From: Isoetes taiwanensis
Lineage: Eukaryota > Streptophyta > Lycopodiopsida > Isoetales > Isoetaceae
Direction of reading: 5' to 3'
Assembly (NCBI GenBank): GCA_021234155.1
Contig: JAJEKV010000132.1
Location: 64,001-128,000, forward strand
DNA: 64,000 nt
Positions 11,748 to 23,709 of the stretch are shown piece after piece. Each line of letters opens with the position of its first letter. The first letter of the stretch is position 1. The position numbers and the translations under genes are program-made. The notes beneath the pieces are model-generated. The model saw only the letters and a list, made by a program, of their open reading frames with translations. It was not told the DNA's origin and ran no database searches.

Positions 11748-12420
11748 TGCCAAGGTGGCTCAGGCATGCCATGTGGGCTCCACTATGCCATCTGACGTAA
11801 AGCTTTATTACAAGAATCCTTGTGGCTCCAACATGCCAAGGTGGCTCAAACATGTCACCTAGGCTCCAACATGCCACCTAGGCTCAAACATGCCAAGGTA
11901 GCCCAAACATGCCACGCGGGCGCTACCTAGGCTCCAACATGCGAAGATGGCTTACAACATGCCACCTAGGCTCCAACATGCCAAGGTGGCTCAAAACGTG
12001 CCACATAGGCTCCAAGCCACCTAGGCTCAAACATGCCAAGGTGGTCCAAATATGCCAAAGTGGCTCAAACATGCCACCTAGACTCAAACATGCCAAGGTG
12101 GATCAAACATGCCACGCGGGCTCCAAAGTGCCACCTAGGCTCCAACATGCCAAGGTGGCTCAAACATGCCACGTGGGCTCCAACATGCCACCTAGGCTGC
12201 AACACACAATGGTGGCTCCAACATGCCACCTAGACTCTAACATGCCAAGGTGGCTCAAACATGCCACCTAGGCTCCAACATGCCAAGGTGGCTCAAACAT
12301 GCCATCTAGGCTCCAACATGCCACCTAGGCTTAAACATGCCAAGGTGGCTCAAACATGCCACGTAGGCTCCACAGCCACCTAGGCTCCAACATGCCAAGG
12401 TGGCTCAAACATGCCAAGGT
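11748..12420 (+). repeat. Alternating 19-mer minisatellite, unit 1
   Basis: Two related 19-mers alternate: A = acatgccacctaggctcca and B = acatgccaaggtggctcaa, with variants such as the G-box-containing catgccacgtgggctcc. GCCACCT of A is the exact complement of AGGTGGC of B, so neighbouring units can form 7-bp stems. CCTAGG recurs. Because 19 is not a multiple of 3 and the repeat has almost no stops, all forward frames stay open; the apparent proteins of 66 and 120 residues are a by-product. The array ends about 35 bp before a TATA-like site. Confidence 0.92.
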
Positions 12421-12455
12421 TGTGATGCTTCCCGAACCTATACGATGCTCCCATC

Positions 12456-12464
12456 ATATAAATA
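12456..12464 (+). promoter_or_regulatory. TATA-like box after the minisatellite (unit 1)
   Basis: atataaata lies 36 bp after the last 19-mer, in the same relation in all four units (near 18489, 24421 and 30450). No convincing ORF follows, so it may drive a non-coding transcript or be a relic. A second TATAAA occurs at 13103-13108. Confidence 0.35.
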
Positions 12465-12465
12465 C

Positions 12466-13620
12466 GGAAAATCCCCTCTTCCATGGCGACAATACCACCA
12501 TAAAAAGGCCCTCCGTCTGACTCGGACCATTTATGATGGCCAAATGTCCGGGTGAAGGACACGGAGGTGTCATTTGTCCCATGCCTTCTATGGGAATCCT
12601 ATATGGCAGAAGCGTACATACAAGGTTAGCACCTGACAACAATACAAACAAATAATATACCACCACTAAGGGTGGCCCATCATCATCCATAAGAATGCAA
12701 TAGAACACCAACGTGACAAGGAAATGCATCATAAAGAGGGGCTCTACCCCGGCTTAGACTCATGGGAATCAACTGACAGTCAAGGCCTCCAGATAACAAT
12801 AGACGGAATCATAAACAATAGCGTTGGCTGGCATAGAACAATGGCTAGGGTAGTCCACTCCATCCGCCCCTCATGTACACACTTTGCAGATAGGCTGGAA
12901 CATGCTATGGCGTGATTGTAGCCTTCCGGAGATGCAATCCCATGGAATCACCCTATGGAACTACTCTGGGTTACATCTCCCCGGTCCGATGAGGCAGGTC
13001 AGAGAGGCGTCCCCTCCCAGAGCATGATGGATCCCTAGGTGTGCTAGAGAATACGTGCCACCTCAGTGATCCCCGCGTTCATACCCGACTTACTCCCCTA
13101 AATATAAAGGCCGGCTCACCTGCCCGTTTGAGTCCAGGGCGCCCACATACATTTGGCACGTGACCTGCGACCCAGGGAGTATCAGACCCATACCCGGCCC
13201 TCTCAGTGACCGGCTATAAGCCTAGCACACTGTAGCTACACTAGGCAAGACCCCACCCCCGATTCACCATCATACTCGTTGTTTGGTGCTGAATCACATC
13301 ATAGCATCCGCAGCCAGGTGGGTTCTTGTGCACAGTCCGCATATACTAGATCTTAGGAGGTTCTAGCTAGGAGCATCACTAAATCTAGTTATCTTTTAGG
13401 TCTCTAGCCCCCTTAACCCCATACAACACAGGAGGAACAGAAAGAGAAGACAGAATCAAATACAAACATCCATCATCATCATAAGTAGATCATAGAATAG
13501 AATCTAATCATCCATCTACTCAAACAAGGGTTAGAATCGCATACAACTACCTAAAGACTGACTTGTGTCCTGGCTAGACCCATTGTCTCGAAGAACATCC
13601 ATAGAACTAGTCAGGTGTTA
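12466..13620. other. GC-richer sequence without a supported gene
   Basis: Moderately GC-rich DNA with several short ORFs on both strands that are the same in all units only because the units are copies. It may be the inner part of the minus-strand gypsy LTR whose outer end is at 13843. A ~35-bp patch at 13425-13460 differs in every unit. Confidence 0.4.
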
Positions 13621-13857
13621 GGTTGCAACAGCTCCTTTCTCCCTCTGCCCTTCTCAAACTCGAATTTGGGGCAGAATTGGGCTGGGAGCTCAATTTGCCA
13701 CCCAAAGATGGCAACCTACCCTTGGCCCATCGAGTTAGGCCAAGTGGCACACTCTAATTAGCCTATTTGGCTAATTAATACTATTAGTTAGTCTACATAG
13801 GTTAGTTTAATCCCAATAATCCCCCCTTACATGGAACATCACATTCTACCCCCCTTA
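13621..13857 (-). mobile_element. Gypsy-type LTR end with polypurine tract (unit 1)
   Basis: Read on the minus strand, CTAAGGGGGGTAGAA (13857-13844) is a polypurine tract like that preceding the 3' LTR of plant gypsy elements, and TGTGATGTTCC (from 13843 leftwards) has the TG start of an LTR. The sequence that follows (ATTATTGGGATTAAAC and so on) resembles plant gypsy LTRs as I remember them. No pol-coding sequence remains on the right, so this is a truncated relic. The left LTR end was not found. Copies of the tract are at about 19880-19893, 25811-25823 and 31829-31842. Confidence 0.45.
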
Positions 13858-14588
13858 GAATAATGTTGTCCTCAGCATTAAGGATTATAGAGAACATCTT
13901 TCTTTATACTACTAAAGGGATTTTGAGTGTTTGTCATCAATTTCAATTTTGCACCGTTAGATCAAATGGATGGCTAGATGTGGTTTCTTCAAAACAGTTG
14001 TGTTGTAAGTGTGTCGATTATATTTTGACTTTTCACTGTTCTTTGATCAACGTTTATTTTTTACCGTTAGATCAAGTAATCAATTCTTATTTTTTATCGT
14101 TAGAACAAATGGATGGTTGTGTCTCGCAGGCAGGCCTTAAATTTGAACATTGCAATGCCATTCAAGAGGCCTTTGGCCCTTCAAAGAACGGTTGTCTTTA
14201 TTTTTGCCATGCAAATGAATGGCAAGAGGAAAAAAATGCCATTCAACTTGAACGGCTTTGGCAAATGTCACCCTTCAATTGAATGGCAAGCTTAAAAAAA
14301 CAAAATTTAATTTCTAGTATATATTCTTATTATTTTTATAGTTTTTTTCTCCCAATTAGTAGAAGTGAAACGAAATACCATTATTAATTTAAAATTTAAT
14401 GATATAATACGAAATTAATACCCCACCACCAACCAGCATTAAACATTAAAAAAAAAAGGAATCTTGCAAAAATTGTCGACGACGACGGAATTTCTTGCCA
14501 AATTCTCGCTTTTTTCCAATGCCCAATTCCCTGGACGATTCCTACCCCAGCGCTGCTGGACGATCCTGCTCGCCCTCGGTCGGCTGCT
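13858..14588. other. AT-rich spacer with short repeats
   Basis: Contains three ccgttagatcaa-type phrases (13947, 14066 and a cgttagaacaa variant at 14097) and inverted tgccattcaa / ttgaatggca pairs between 14147 and 14290 that could form hairpins. A 139-codon open frame at 13863-14282 has no recognisable domain and is best treated as chance. Confidence 0.4.
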
Positions 14589-14619
14589 CCAATTCTGCAG
14601 CAGAATTGGAATATAAATA
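14589..14619 (+). promoter_or_regulatory. Perfect palindrome plus TATA box, promoter of gene B first exon (unit 1)
   Basis: Two 10-bp arms, CCAATTCTGC and GCAGAATTGG, flank a central A (14589-14609); a TATA box (tataaata, 14612-14619) starts 2 bp later. The same pair occurs at 20620-20650 and 32574-32604; in unit 3 (about 26560-26595) the palindrome is corrupted. This is the most promoter-like site upstream of the BED exon, about 1.17 kb before its ATG, with an intron-containing leader in between. Confidence 0.5.
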
Positions 14620-15791
14620 CAACGGATTTCATACCTGCAGGGCATGACATAGATTCAGGTAGTAGAACTAATATAAAAAGAAACACGATTTAAATAAGCA
14701 GCGAAATGCATGCTCTTCTTCGATCCGAAATGATTGAATTTTTGATAATATTCTTACATGGTAAATCATTGTAGGGGGCCATCCGGTATTCGGCGCTGCT
14801 GGACGATCCGGCTAGAATTCTGCTCTCGGCCATCAAAGGTAAACTCTTGGCCATCGAACCTATGGAAATCATTAGCGGGCACGGTGATAAATCTGTTAGA
14901 TAACATACGTTTAAGATTAAATCTAGAAGATTACAGAAGAATTAGTATATACTCTGAATTCCAGTGTTGTTGAACTGTGAAAGAACTTTCAAAATTTCAC
15001 GATTTTCCCTAAACAGCTGCTCTGCCATAATTCGGTTAAATCCTCTCGATTCTGATAGACCTGCCACTGAGTCGATTCCGTAGGAACTTGTTTTTTTGCC
15101 CAACCAAACTCTGATCGGCTTGTGAACTCAGAATCTGAACTCTGTTTTTGAATTTAGAAGGATCAGACTTTTAGGAAAACGTAATGAGATATAAAAATAT
15201 AACTATTCATTGCAATCGATTCTTCTTCTTCCTAATATTTAAATATCTTATTGCCATCGATTCTTTTTCTTCCTCAAACCATGGCAATCTAGACCAGAAG
15301 GTTGCTCAAACTCGGATCGAATCAAAAGAATAGTCACCTTCTAGTGTCTATTGCAGCGGGAATTACTATAGCAAATCTGCAGGTATGTTCTGATTACTCT
15401 AGTTACCATGAATGATAAACTTTTGTGTTTTTTTTTTAACTTGTAGGAACTTGTTTTTTTGCCCAACCAAACTCTGATCGGCCTGTGAACGCAAAAACTG
15501 AACTCTGTTTTTGAATTTAGAAGGATCAGACTTTTAGGAGAACTGTGTTGAGATTATTTTTCTTCCTGATATGGTCTTTTGCAAATTCTATACAATTTGC
15601 AGTTGATATGGCTTCTTGCAAATTCTAAACGTATTGATTTTGCCAGAGATTTTTTCCTTGGGATTATGCTCATGATCATTTTTTGCTCCTGATTATGCTC
15701 TAAGCTTATTTTCAGAGATAGTTAAAGGTATGTATTAGTTTTATTTCATATATTGTCTCCCTTTTTTTTTACCAATTCTTTTTTTGTATAG
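14620..15791 (+). other. Leader of gene B with probable intron and an internal ~100-bp direct repeat (unit 1)
   Basis: No coding sequence seen. ctgcag|gtatgtt (donor at 15383) and ttttgtatag (acceptor ending at 15791) would remove a 409-bp leader intron just before the ATG. A ~100-bp direct repeat, starting taggaacttgtttttttgcc, lies at 15081-15181 and 15444-15542, partly inside the proposed intron. The same layout recurs in every unit. Confidence 0.5.
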
Positions 15792-16133
15792 ATGGTAAGA
15801 CCCAAAAAAGATCCTCGTCAGCAAGATATATTCAAAGCTTTTCATAAGTCTCAAGCAAGAAGAGGAGCAAGAAGCACTACCTCTAGCGATGTTGACATTG
15901 AAGCATCTAATGATGCCTTAGATCTTAATGCAGAACCAGACATAGACGAGGAAGATGATATGTCAGATGAGGAATTTGATGAATTTGAAGAGTGTGATGG
16001 AACTGCCGTTACAAAAAAGTTTAAAAGAGTTTGGAAACCAAGTTGGGTTATTCCATATCCATGAAATTATTGTGTTGGAGTTCCTCCTAATCAAAGGATT
16101 AAATGTAAATGGTGTGTGGAATTTAAGATGGAC
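15792..16133 (+). pseudogene. Orphan first exon of hAT-like gene B (unit 1)
   Basis: ATG follows directly after a ttttgtatag splice acceptor. The 90-codon frame begins MVRPKKDPRQQDIFKAFHKS, has a strongly acidic middle (EEDDMSDEEFDEFEE) and ends at a VWKPSWVIPYP segment that looks like the start of a BED finger; it then meets a stop. A shifted frame carries the next BED block (RIKCKWCVEFK) up to the array junction at 16133. The catalytic body is absent here because the tandem unit ends inside this exon. If transcribed it could only give a short acidic protein. Confidence 0.7.
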
Positions 16134-17378
16134 ATGCCAAGGTGGCTCAATAGCATATAAGTAAGTTCTCTATATTTAATATAATTTTATTCATGTACAT
16201 CTCAAGTTCTGTACAAGAGATTTTACTGGGCAGTTGCAACATGTTTTTGCAGGTGAGTTTCAACTCAAAATCATCATGTGTATTCCAGTTCATGTATTGT
16301 TGGTCTTGTTTAGAATGCAGAAGATAAAAATTGTACATTGATTTGTTCGTTCATGTTTCAGAAGCCTAGTATGAAGGACGAAGAACTGATGATTAGGCAG
16401 GTGAACTTACTGAAGGTAATTAATCTCCAAGGTCTGCAATGGTAATTGCAGTAAGTTACTCTTAGAAGTACACACTTTATTTGTGAATACCTCTCCTTGG
16501 AATGGTTAGACTTAATAAAAAGTCTATAGGTCATAGATCAGTAGCCTTATTACTTGCTTTTGTGGTTGTAAAGGGCAAAGCACATTTGCAAGTTTCTGTT
16601 TAAGAAATTGGGATGACCAGTCTATCTCTGCCATATGATCTCGATGGGAAGAAAGAATGGAAGAGTGAATTGGTGGAGCAAGTCGGCCGACTATCTGAAG
16701 ATGTTTATAAGATGTTGAACAAGCAAAGGGGTTACTGGATTAGTTTTCGGCTACAATTAAGTCCAAAAATGATGTTAGAACCATTGTCTTTGCGATTATT
16801 GCCTTGAATGAAAGCGATTACCTTTGGATGAAGCGATGTCACGCTAATGTTTGTGATTTCGCTTAATGGGTTTGCTTAATGCTTATTGGTTATGTTTATT
16901 TTTTGTTTAATGATTTTGCTTAATGGTTTTGCTTTTTGTTTTGTTTGATAAGTTATGTAAGTTAAGAAGTTCTATAAGTGAATGATGCAATTGATCATAT
17001 TTGACATCAATTTTCTAACCATGAGAACAATGACTTAAACTAGCTAAATATGATCTAGCAATCATGTAAATACTTGCAGTGGTCATACAGAGCATGGTGT
17101 TAAGTTGGATTTAATAAATATGCATTAGGAACTTAATGCCTATATCAGAGACCACTAATTTTCTTTCCTGCAGATGCTTGAGCGTAAGAGAGGCATATGT
17201 TTTGAAGATGTGCCGAAGTCCATGCTTGAGCTTTGGAGATGCATTTGTGTTGATGATATGTCGAAGTCCATGCTTAATCTAGGAGAGGCATTGGTTTTGA
17301 AGATACATCGAAGTTCCATGCATACAATTTATGGATGCGTGCAATTTGGGGCATTTTTATTAAAATATTTTGTGTAGC

Positions 17379-17536
17379 GTGTGAACATTTTCGCTTTCTC
17401 TACTTTCAGATGGGGTATGAAATTAAATAACATGTAACTTTAACACATTTACGTAGGGTGTGAACATTTTCGCTTTCTCTACTTTCAGATGGGGTATGAA
17501 ATTAAATAACATGTAACTTTAACACATTTACGTAGG
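17379..17536 (+). repeat. 78-bp tandem duplication, unit 2
   Basis: A segment of ~78 bp (gtgtgaacattttcgctttc ... cacatttacgtagg) is present twice in a row. Units 1 and 3 have it once; units 2 and 4 have it twice. Confidence 0.9.
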
Positions 17537-17777
17537 ATACGAAATCTTTATGTTTGTGCAACTAGCTCTATATTCAATAAGGTTCTAGCTAAAAATCGCC
17601 ATTTGAGCTACACATTTTTTGCAACAAGGTTCAAAAATCGCCAATTGGGTTGCAACCACATTATAAGGAAGTAGGAAAAATGGTCAGTTCAGGCTACACT
17701 TTTGTGGGCGTGTTTTACAAGGAATGGCCAATTTATTGTACTTATACAAAATTATAGGTCCCTTAAAATTTTTCCTG

Positions 17778-18452
17778 CATGCCAAGGTGGCTCAGGCATG
17801 CCATGTGGGCTCCACTATGCCATCTGACGTAAAGCTTTATTACAAGAATCCTTGTGGCTCCAACATGCCAAGGTGGCTCAAACATGTCACCTAGGCTCCA
17901 ACATGCCACCTAGGCTCAAACATGCCAAGGTAGCCCAAACATGCCACGCGGGCGCTACCTAGGCTCCAACATGCGAAGATGTCGCACAACATGCCACCTA
18001 GGCTCCAACATGCCAAGGTGGCTCAAAACGTGCCACATAGGCTCCAAGCCACCTAGGCTCAAACATGCCAAGGTGGTCCAAATATGCCAAAGTGGCTCAA
18101 ACATGCCACCTAGACTCAAACATGCCAAGGTGGATCAAACATGCCACGCGGGCTCCAAAGTGCCACCTAGGCTCCAACATGCCAAGGTGGCTCAAACATG
18201 CCACGTTGGCTCCAACATGCCACCTAGGCTGCAACACACAATGGTGGCTCCAACATGCCACCTAGACTCTAACATGCCAAGGTGGCTCAAACATGCCACC
18301 TAGGCTCAAACATGCCAAGGTGGCTCAAACATGCCATCTAGGCTCCAACATGCCACCTAGGCTTAAACATGCCAAGGTGGCTCAAACATGCCACGTGGGC
18401 TCCACGACCACCTAGGCTCCAACATGCCAAGGTGGCTCAAACATGCCAAGGT
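17778..18452 (+). repeat. Alternating 19-mer minisatellite, unit 2
   Basis: Same structure as the unit-1 array, with a few unit-specific changes (for example catgccacgttggctcc and a gaagatgtcgcac variant). Confidence 0.9.
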
Positions 18453-21400
18453 TGTGATGCTTCCCGAACCTATCACGATGCTCCCATCATATAAATACGG
18501 AAAATCCCCTCTTCCATGGCGACAATACCACCATAAAAAGGCCCTCCGGTCGACTCGGACCATTTATGATGGCCAAATGTCCGGGTGAAGGACACGGAGG
18601 TGTCATTTGTCCCATGCCTTCTATGGGAATCCTATATGGCAGAAGCGTACATACAAGGTTAGCACCTGACAACAATACAAACAAATAATATACCACCACT
18701 AAGGGTGGCCCATCATCATCCATAAGAATGCAATAGAACACCAACGTGACAAGGAAATGCATCATAAAGAGGGGCTCTACCCCGGCTTAGACTCATGGGA
18801 ATCAACTGACAGTCAAGGCCTCCAGATAACAATAGACGGAATCATAAACAATAGCGTTGGCTGGCATAGAACAATGGCTAGGGTAGTCCACTCCATCCGC
18901 CCCTCATGTACACACTTTGCAGATAGGCTGGAACATGCTATGGCGTGATTGTAGCCTTCCGGAGATGCAATCCCATGGAATCACCCTATGGAACTACTCT
19001 GGGTTACATCTCCCCGGTCCGATGAGGCAGGTCAGAGAGGCGTCCCCTCCCAGAGCATGATGGATCCCTAGGTGTGCTAGAGAATACGTGCCACCTCAGT
19101 GATCCCCGCGTTCATACCCGACTTACTCCCCTAAATATAAAGGCCGGCTCACCTGCCCGTTTGAGTCCAGGGCGCCCACATACATTTGGCACGTGACCTG
19201 CGACCCAGGGAGTATCAGACCCATACCCGGCCCTCTCAGTGACCGGCTATAAGCCTAGCACACTGTAGCTACACTAGGCAAGACCCCACCCCCGATTCAC
19301 CATCATACTCGTTGTTTGGTGCTGAATCACATCATAGCATCCGCAGCCAGGTGGGTTCTTGTGCACAGTCCGCATATACTAGATCTTAGGAGGTTCTAGC
19401 TAGGAGCATCACTAAATCTAGTTATCTTTTAGGTCTCTAGCCCCCTTAACCCCATACAACTCTGGGGGAGGAGCGTAAAGAGAAGACAGAATCAAATACA
19501 AACATCCATCATCATCATAAGTAGATCATAGAATAGAATCTAATCATCCATCTACTCAAACAAGGGTTAGAATCGCATACAACTACCTAAAGACTGACTT
19601 GTGTCCTGGCTAGACCCATTGTCTCGAAGAACATCCATAGAACTAGTCAGGTGTTAGGTTGCAACAGCTCCTTTCTCCCTCTGCCCTTCTCAAACTCGAA
19701 TTTGGGGCAGAATTGGGCTGGGAGCTCAATTTGCCACCCAAAGATGGCAACCTACCCTTGGCCCATCGAGTTAGGCCAAGTGGCACACTCTAATTAGCCT
19801 ATTTGGCTAATTAATACTATTAGTTAGTCTACATAGGTTAGTTTAATCCCAATAATCCCCCCTTACATGGAACATCACATTCTACCCCCTTAGAATAATG
19901 TTGTCCTCAGCATTAAGGATTATAGAGAACATCTTTCTTTATACTACTAAAGGGATTTTGAGTGTTTGTCATCAATTTCAATTTTGCACCGTTAGATCAA
20001 ATGGATGGCTAGATGTGGTTTCTTCAAAACAGTTGTGTTGTAAGTGTGTCGATTATATTTTGACTTTTCACTGTTCTTTGATCAACGTTTATTTTTTACC
20101 GTTAGATCAAGTAATCAATTCTTATTTTTTATCGTTAGAACAAATGGATGGTTGTGTCTCGGAGGCAGGCCTTAAATTTGAACATTGCAATGCCATTCAA
20201 GAGGCCTTTGGCCCTTCAAAGAACGGTTGTCTTTATTTTTGCCATGCAAATGAATGGCAAGAGGAAAAAAATGCCATTCAACTTGAACGGCTTTGGCAAA
20301 TGTCACCCTTCAATTGAATGGCAAGCTTAAAAAAACAAAATTTAATTTCTAGTATATATTCTTATTATTTTTATAGTTTTTTTCTCCCAATTAGTAGAAG
20401 TGAAACGAAATACCATTATTAATTTAAAATTTAATGATATAATACGAAATTAATACCCCACCACCAACCAGCATTAAACATTAAAAAAAAAAGGAATCTT
20501 GCAAAAATTGTCGACGACGACGGAATTTCTTGCCAAATTCTCGCTTTTTTCCAATGCCCAATTCCCTGGACGATTCCTACCCGCTGCTGGACGATCCTGC
20601 TCGCCCTCGGTCGGCTGCTCCAATTCTGCAGCAGAATTGGAATATAAATACAACGGATTTCATACCTGCAGGGCATGACATAGATTCAGGTAGTAGAACT
20701 AATATAAAAAGAAACACGATTTAAATAAGCAGCGAAATGCATGCTCTTCTTCGATCCGAAATGATTGAATTTTTGATAATATTCTTACATGGTAAATCAT
20801 TGTAGGGGGCCATTCGGCGCTGCTGGACGATCCGGCTAGAATTCTGCTCTCGGCCATCAAAGGTAAACTCTTGGCCATCGAACCTATGGAAATCTGTTAG
20901 CCAGGCCTGGTGATAAATCTGTTAGATAACATACGTTTAAGATTAAATCTAGAAGATTCAGGAAGAATTAGTATATACTCTGAATTCCAGTGTTGTTGAA
21001 CTGTGAAAGAACTTTCAAAATTTCACGATTTTCCCTAAACTGCTCTGCCATAATTCGGTTAAATCCTCTCGATTCTGATAGACCTGCCACTGAGTCGATT
21101 CCGTAGGAACTTGTTTTTTTGCCCAACCAAACTCTGATCGGCTTGTGAACTTCGAACCGAACTCGTTTTGAATTTAGAAGGATCAGACTTTTAGAAAAAC
21201 GTAATGAGATATAAAAATATAACTGTTCATTGCAATCGATTCTTCTTCTTCCTAATATTTAAATATCTTATTGCCATCGATTCTTTTTCTTCCTCAAACC
21301 ATGGCAATCTAGACCAGAAGGTTGCTCAAACTCGGATCGAATCAAAAGAATAGTCACCTTCTAGTGTCTATTGCAGCGGGAATTACTATAGCAAATCTGC

Positions 21401-21811
21401 AGGTATGTTCTGATTACTCTAGTTACCATGAATGATAAACTTTTGTGTTTTTTTTTTAACTTGTAGGAACTTGTTTTTTTGCCCAACCAAACTCTGATCG
21501 GCCTGTGAACGCAAAAACTGAACTCTGTTTTTGAATTTAGAAGGATCAGACTTTTAGGAAAACTGTGTTGAGATTATTTTTCTTCCTGATATGGTCTTTT
21601 GCAAATTCTATACAATTTGCAGTTGATATGGCTTCTTGCAAATTCTAAACGTATTGATTTTGCCAGAGATTTTTTCCTTGGGATTATGCTCATGATCATT
21701 TTTTGCTCCTGATTATGCTCTAAGCTTATTTTCAGAGATAGTTAAAGGTATGTATTAGTTTTATTTCATATATTGTCTCCCTTTTTTTTTACCAATTCTT
21801 TTTTTGTATAG

Positions 21812-22153
21812 ATGGTAAGACCCAAAAAAGATCCTCGTCAGCAAGATATATTCAAAGCTTTTCATAAGTCTCAAGCAAGAAGAGGAGCAAGAAGCACTAC
21901 CTCTAGCGATGTTGACATTGAAGCATCTAATGATGCCTTAGATCTTAATGCAGAACCAGACATAGACGAGGAAGATGATATGTCAGATGAGGAATTTGAT
22001 GAATTTGAAGAGTGTGATGGAACTGCCGTTACAAAAAAGTTTAAAAGAGTTTGGAAACCAAGTTGGGTTATTCCATATCCATGAAATTATTGTGTTGGAG
22101 TTCCTCCTAATCAAAGGATTAAATGTAAATGGTGTGTGGAATTTAAGATGGAC
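21812..22153 (+). pseudogene. Orphan first exon of hAT-like gene B (unit 2)
   Basis: Identical 90-residue product to the copy at 15792, with the same splice acceptor before the ATG and the same filler junction after GATGGAC. It has no downstream transposase body. Confidence 0.7.
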
Positions 22154-23709
22154 ATGCCAAGGTGGCTCAATAGCATATAAGTAAGTTCTCTATATTTAAT
22201 ATAATTTTATTCATGTACATCTCAAGTTCTGTACAAGAGATTTTACTGGGCAGTTGCAACATGTTTTTGCAGGTGAGTTTCAACTCAAAATCATCATGTG
22301 TATTCCAGTTCATGTATTGTTGGTCTTGTTTAGAATGCAGAAGATAAAAATTGTACATTGATTTGTTCGTTCATGTTTCAGAAGCCTAGTATGAAGGACG
22401 AAGAACTGATGATTAGGCAGGTGAACTTACTGAAGGTAATTAATCTCCAAGGTCTGCAATGGTAATTGCAGTAAGTTACTCTTAGAAGTACACACTTTAT
22501 TTGTGAATACCTCTCCTTGGAATGGTTAGACTTAATAAAAAGTCTATAGGTCATAGATCAGTAGCCTTATTACTTGCTTTTGTGGTTGTAAAGGGCAAAG
22601 CACATTTGCAAGTTTCTGTTTAAGAAATTGGGATGACCAGTCTATCTCTGCCATATGATCTCGATGGGAAGAAAGAATGGAAGAGTGAATTGGTGGAGCA
22701 AGTCGGCCGACTATCTGAAGATGTTTATAAGATGTTGAACAAGCAAAGGGGTTACTGGATTAGTTTTCGGCTACAATTAAGTCCAAAAATGATGTTCCGA
22801 ACCATTGTGCTGCAGTGCACTGAATGAACAGTGCACTGGATGAACAGTGTCACGCTAATGTTTGTGATTTCGCTTAATGGGTTTGCTTAATGCTTATTGG
22901 TTATGTTTATTTTTTGTTTAATGATTTTGCTTAATGGTTTTGCTTTTTGTTTTGTTTGATAAGTTATGTAAGTTAAGAAGTTCTATAAGTGAATGATGCA
23001 ATTGATCATATTTGACATCAATTTTCTAACCATGAGAACAATGACTTAAACTAGCTAAATATGATCTAGCAATCATGTAAATACTTGCAGTGGTCATACA
23101 GAGCATGGTGTTAAGTTGGATTTAATAAATATGCATTAGGAACTTAATGCCTATATCAGAGACCACTAATTTTCTTTCCTGCAGATGCTTGAGCGTAAGA
23201 GAGGCATATGTTTTGAAGATGTGCCGAAGTCCATGCTTGAGCTTTGGAGATGCATTTGTGTTGATGATATGTCGAAGTCCATGCTTAATCTAGGAGAGGC
23301 ATTGGTTTTGAAGATACATCGAAGTTCCATGCATACAATTTATGGATGCGTGCAATTTGGGGCATTTTTATTAAAATATTTTGTGTAGCGTGTGAACATT
23401 TTCGCTTTCTCTACTTTCAGATGGGGTATGAAATTAAATAACATGTAACTTTAACACATTTACGTAGGATACGAAATCTTTATGTTTGTGCAACTAGCTC
23501 TATATTCAATAAGGTTCTAGCTAAAAAAATCGCCATTTGAGCTACACATTTTTGCAACAAGGTTCAAAATCGCCAATTGGGTTGCAACCACATTATAAGG
23601 AAGTAGGAAAAATGGTGGATTCGGGCTACACTTTTTGTGGCGTGTTTTACAAGGAATGGCCAATTTATTGTACTTATACAAAATTATAGGTCCCTTAAAA
23701 TTTTTCCTG

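Larger units (their letters stand above)
10205..16146 (+). repeat. Array unit 1 (5942 bp)
   Basis: Reference copy, with unique left flank. It has a single copy of the ~78-bp segment around 11420-11505 and an intact 90-codon BED-type first exon. It ends at the first filler junction (16134-16146). Confidence 0.93.
16147..22166 (+). repeat. Array unit 2 (6020 bp)
   Basis: Nearly identical to unit 1 but with the ~78-bp segment duplicated in tandem at 17379-17536, which accounts for the longer period. Small divergent patches lie at 16775-16840, 19461-19490 and 20895-21170. The 90-codon first exon at 21812 is intact. Confidence 0.93.

Noticed and set aside
11909-12271. 120-codon and 66-codon ORFs rich in PRWLKHA/CHLGSN-type repeats, seen in all four units
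   Set aside because: They are readings of the 19-bp minisatellite. The period is not a multiple of three and several frames are open at once, so openness reflects repeat composition and not coding.
11748-12420. CRISPR-like appearance of the regularly spaced 19-mers
   Set aside because: There are no unique spacers, the units are variants of each other, and the context is plant nuclear DNA.
12454-12732. 92-codon minus-strand ORF present in several units
   Set aside because: Same argument; hydrophobic but without a recognisable family, and it is interrupted differently in units 3 and 4.
13863-14282. 139-codon ORF conserved in units 1 and 2 and partly in 3 and 4
   Set aside because: Conservation comes only from the recent array duplication; there is no domain, and it begins in the polypurine tract region of a gypsy relic.
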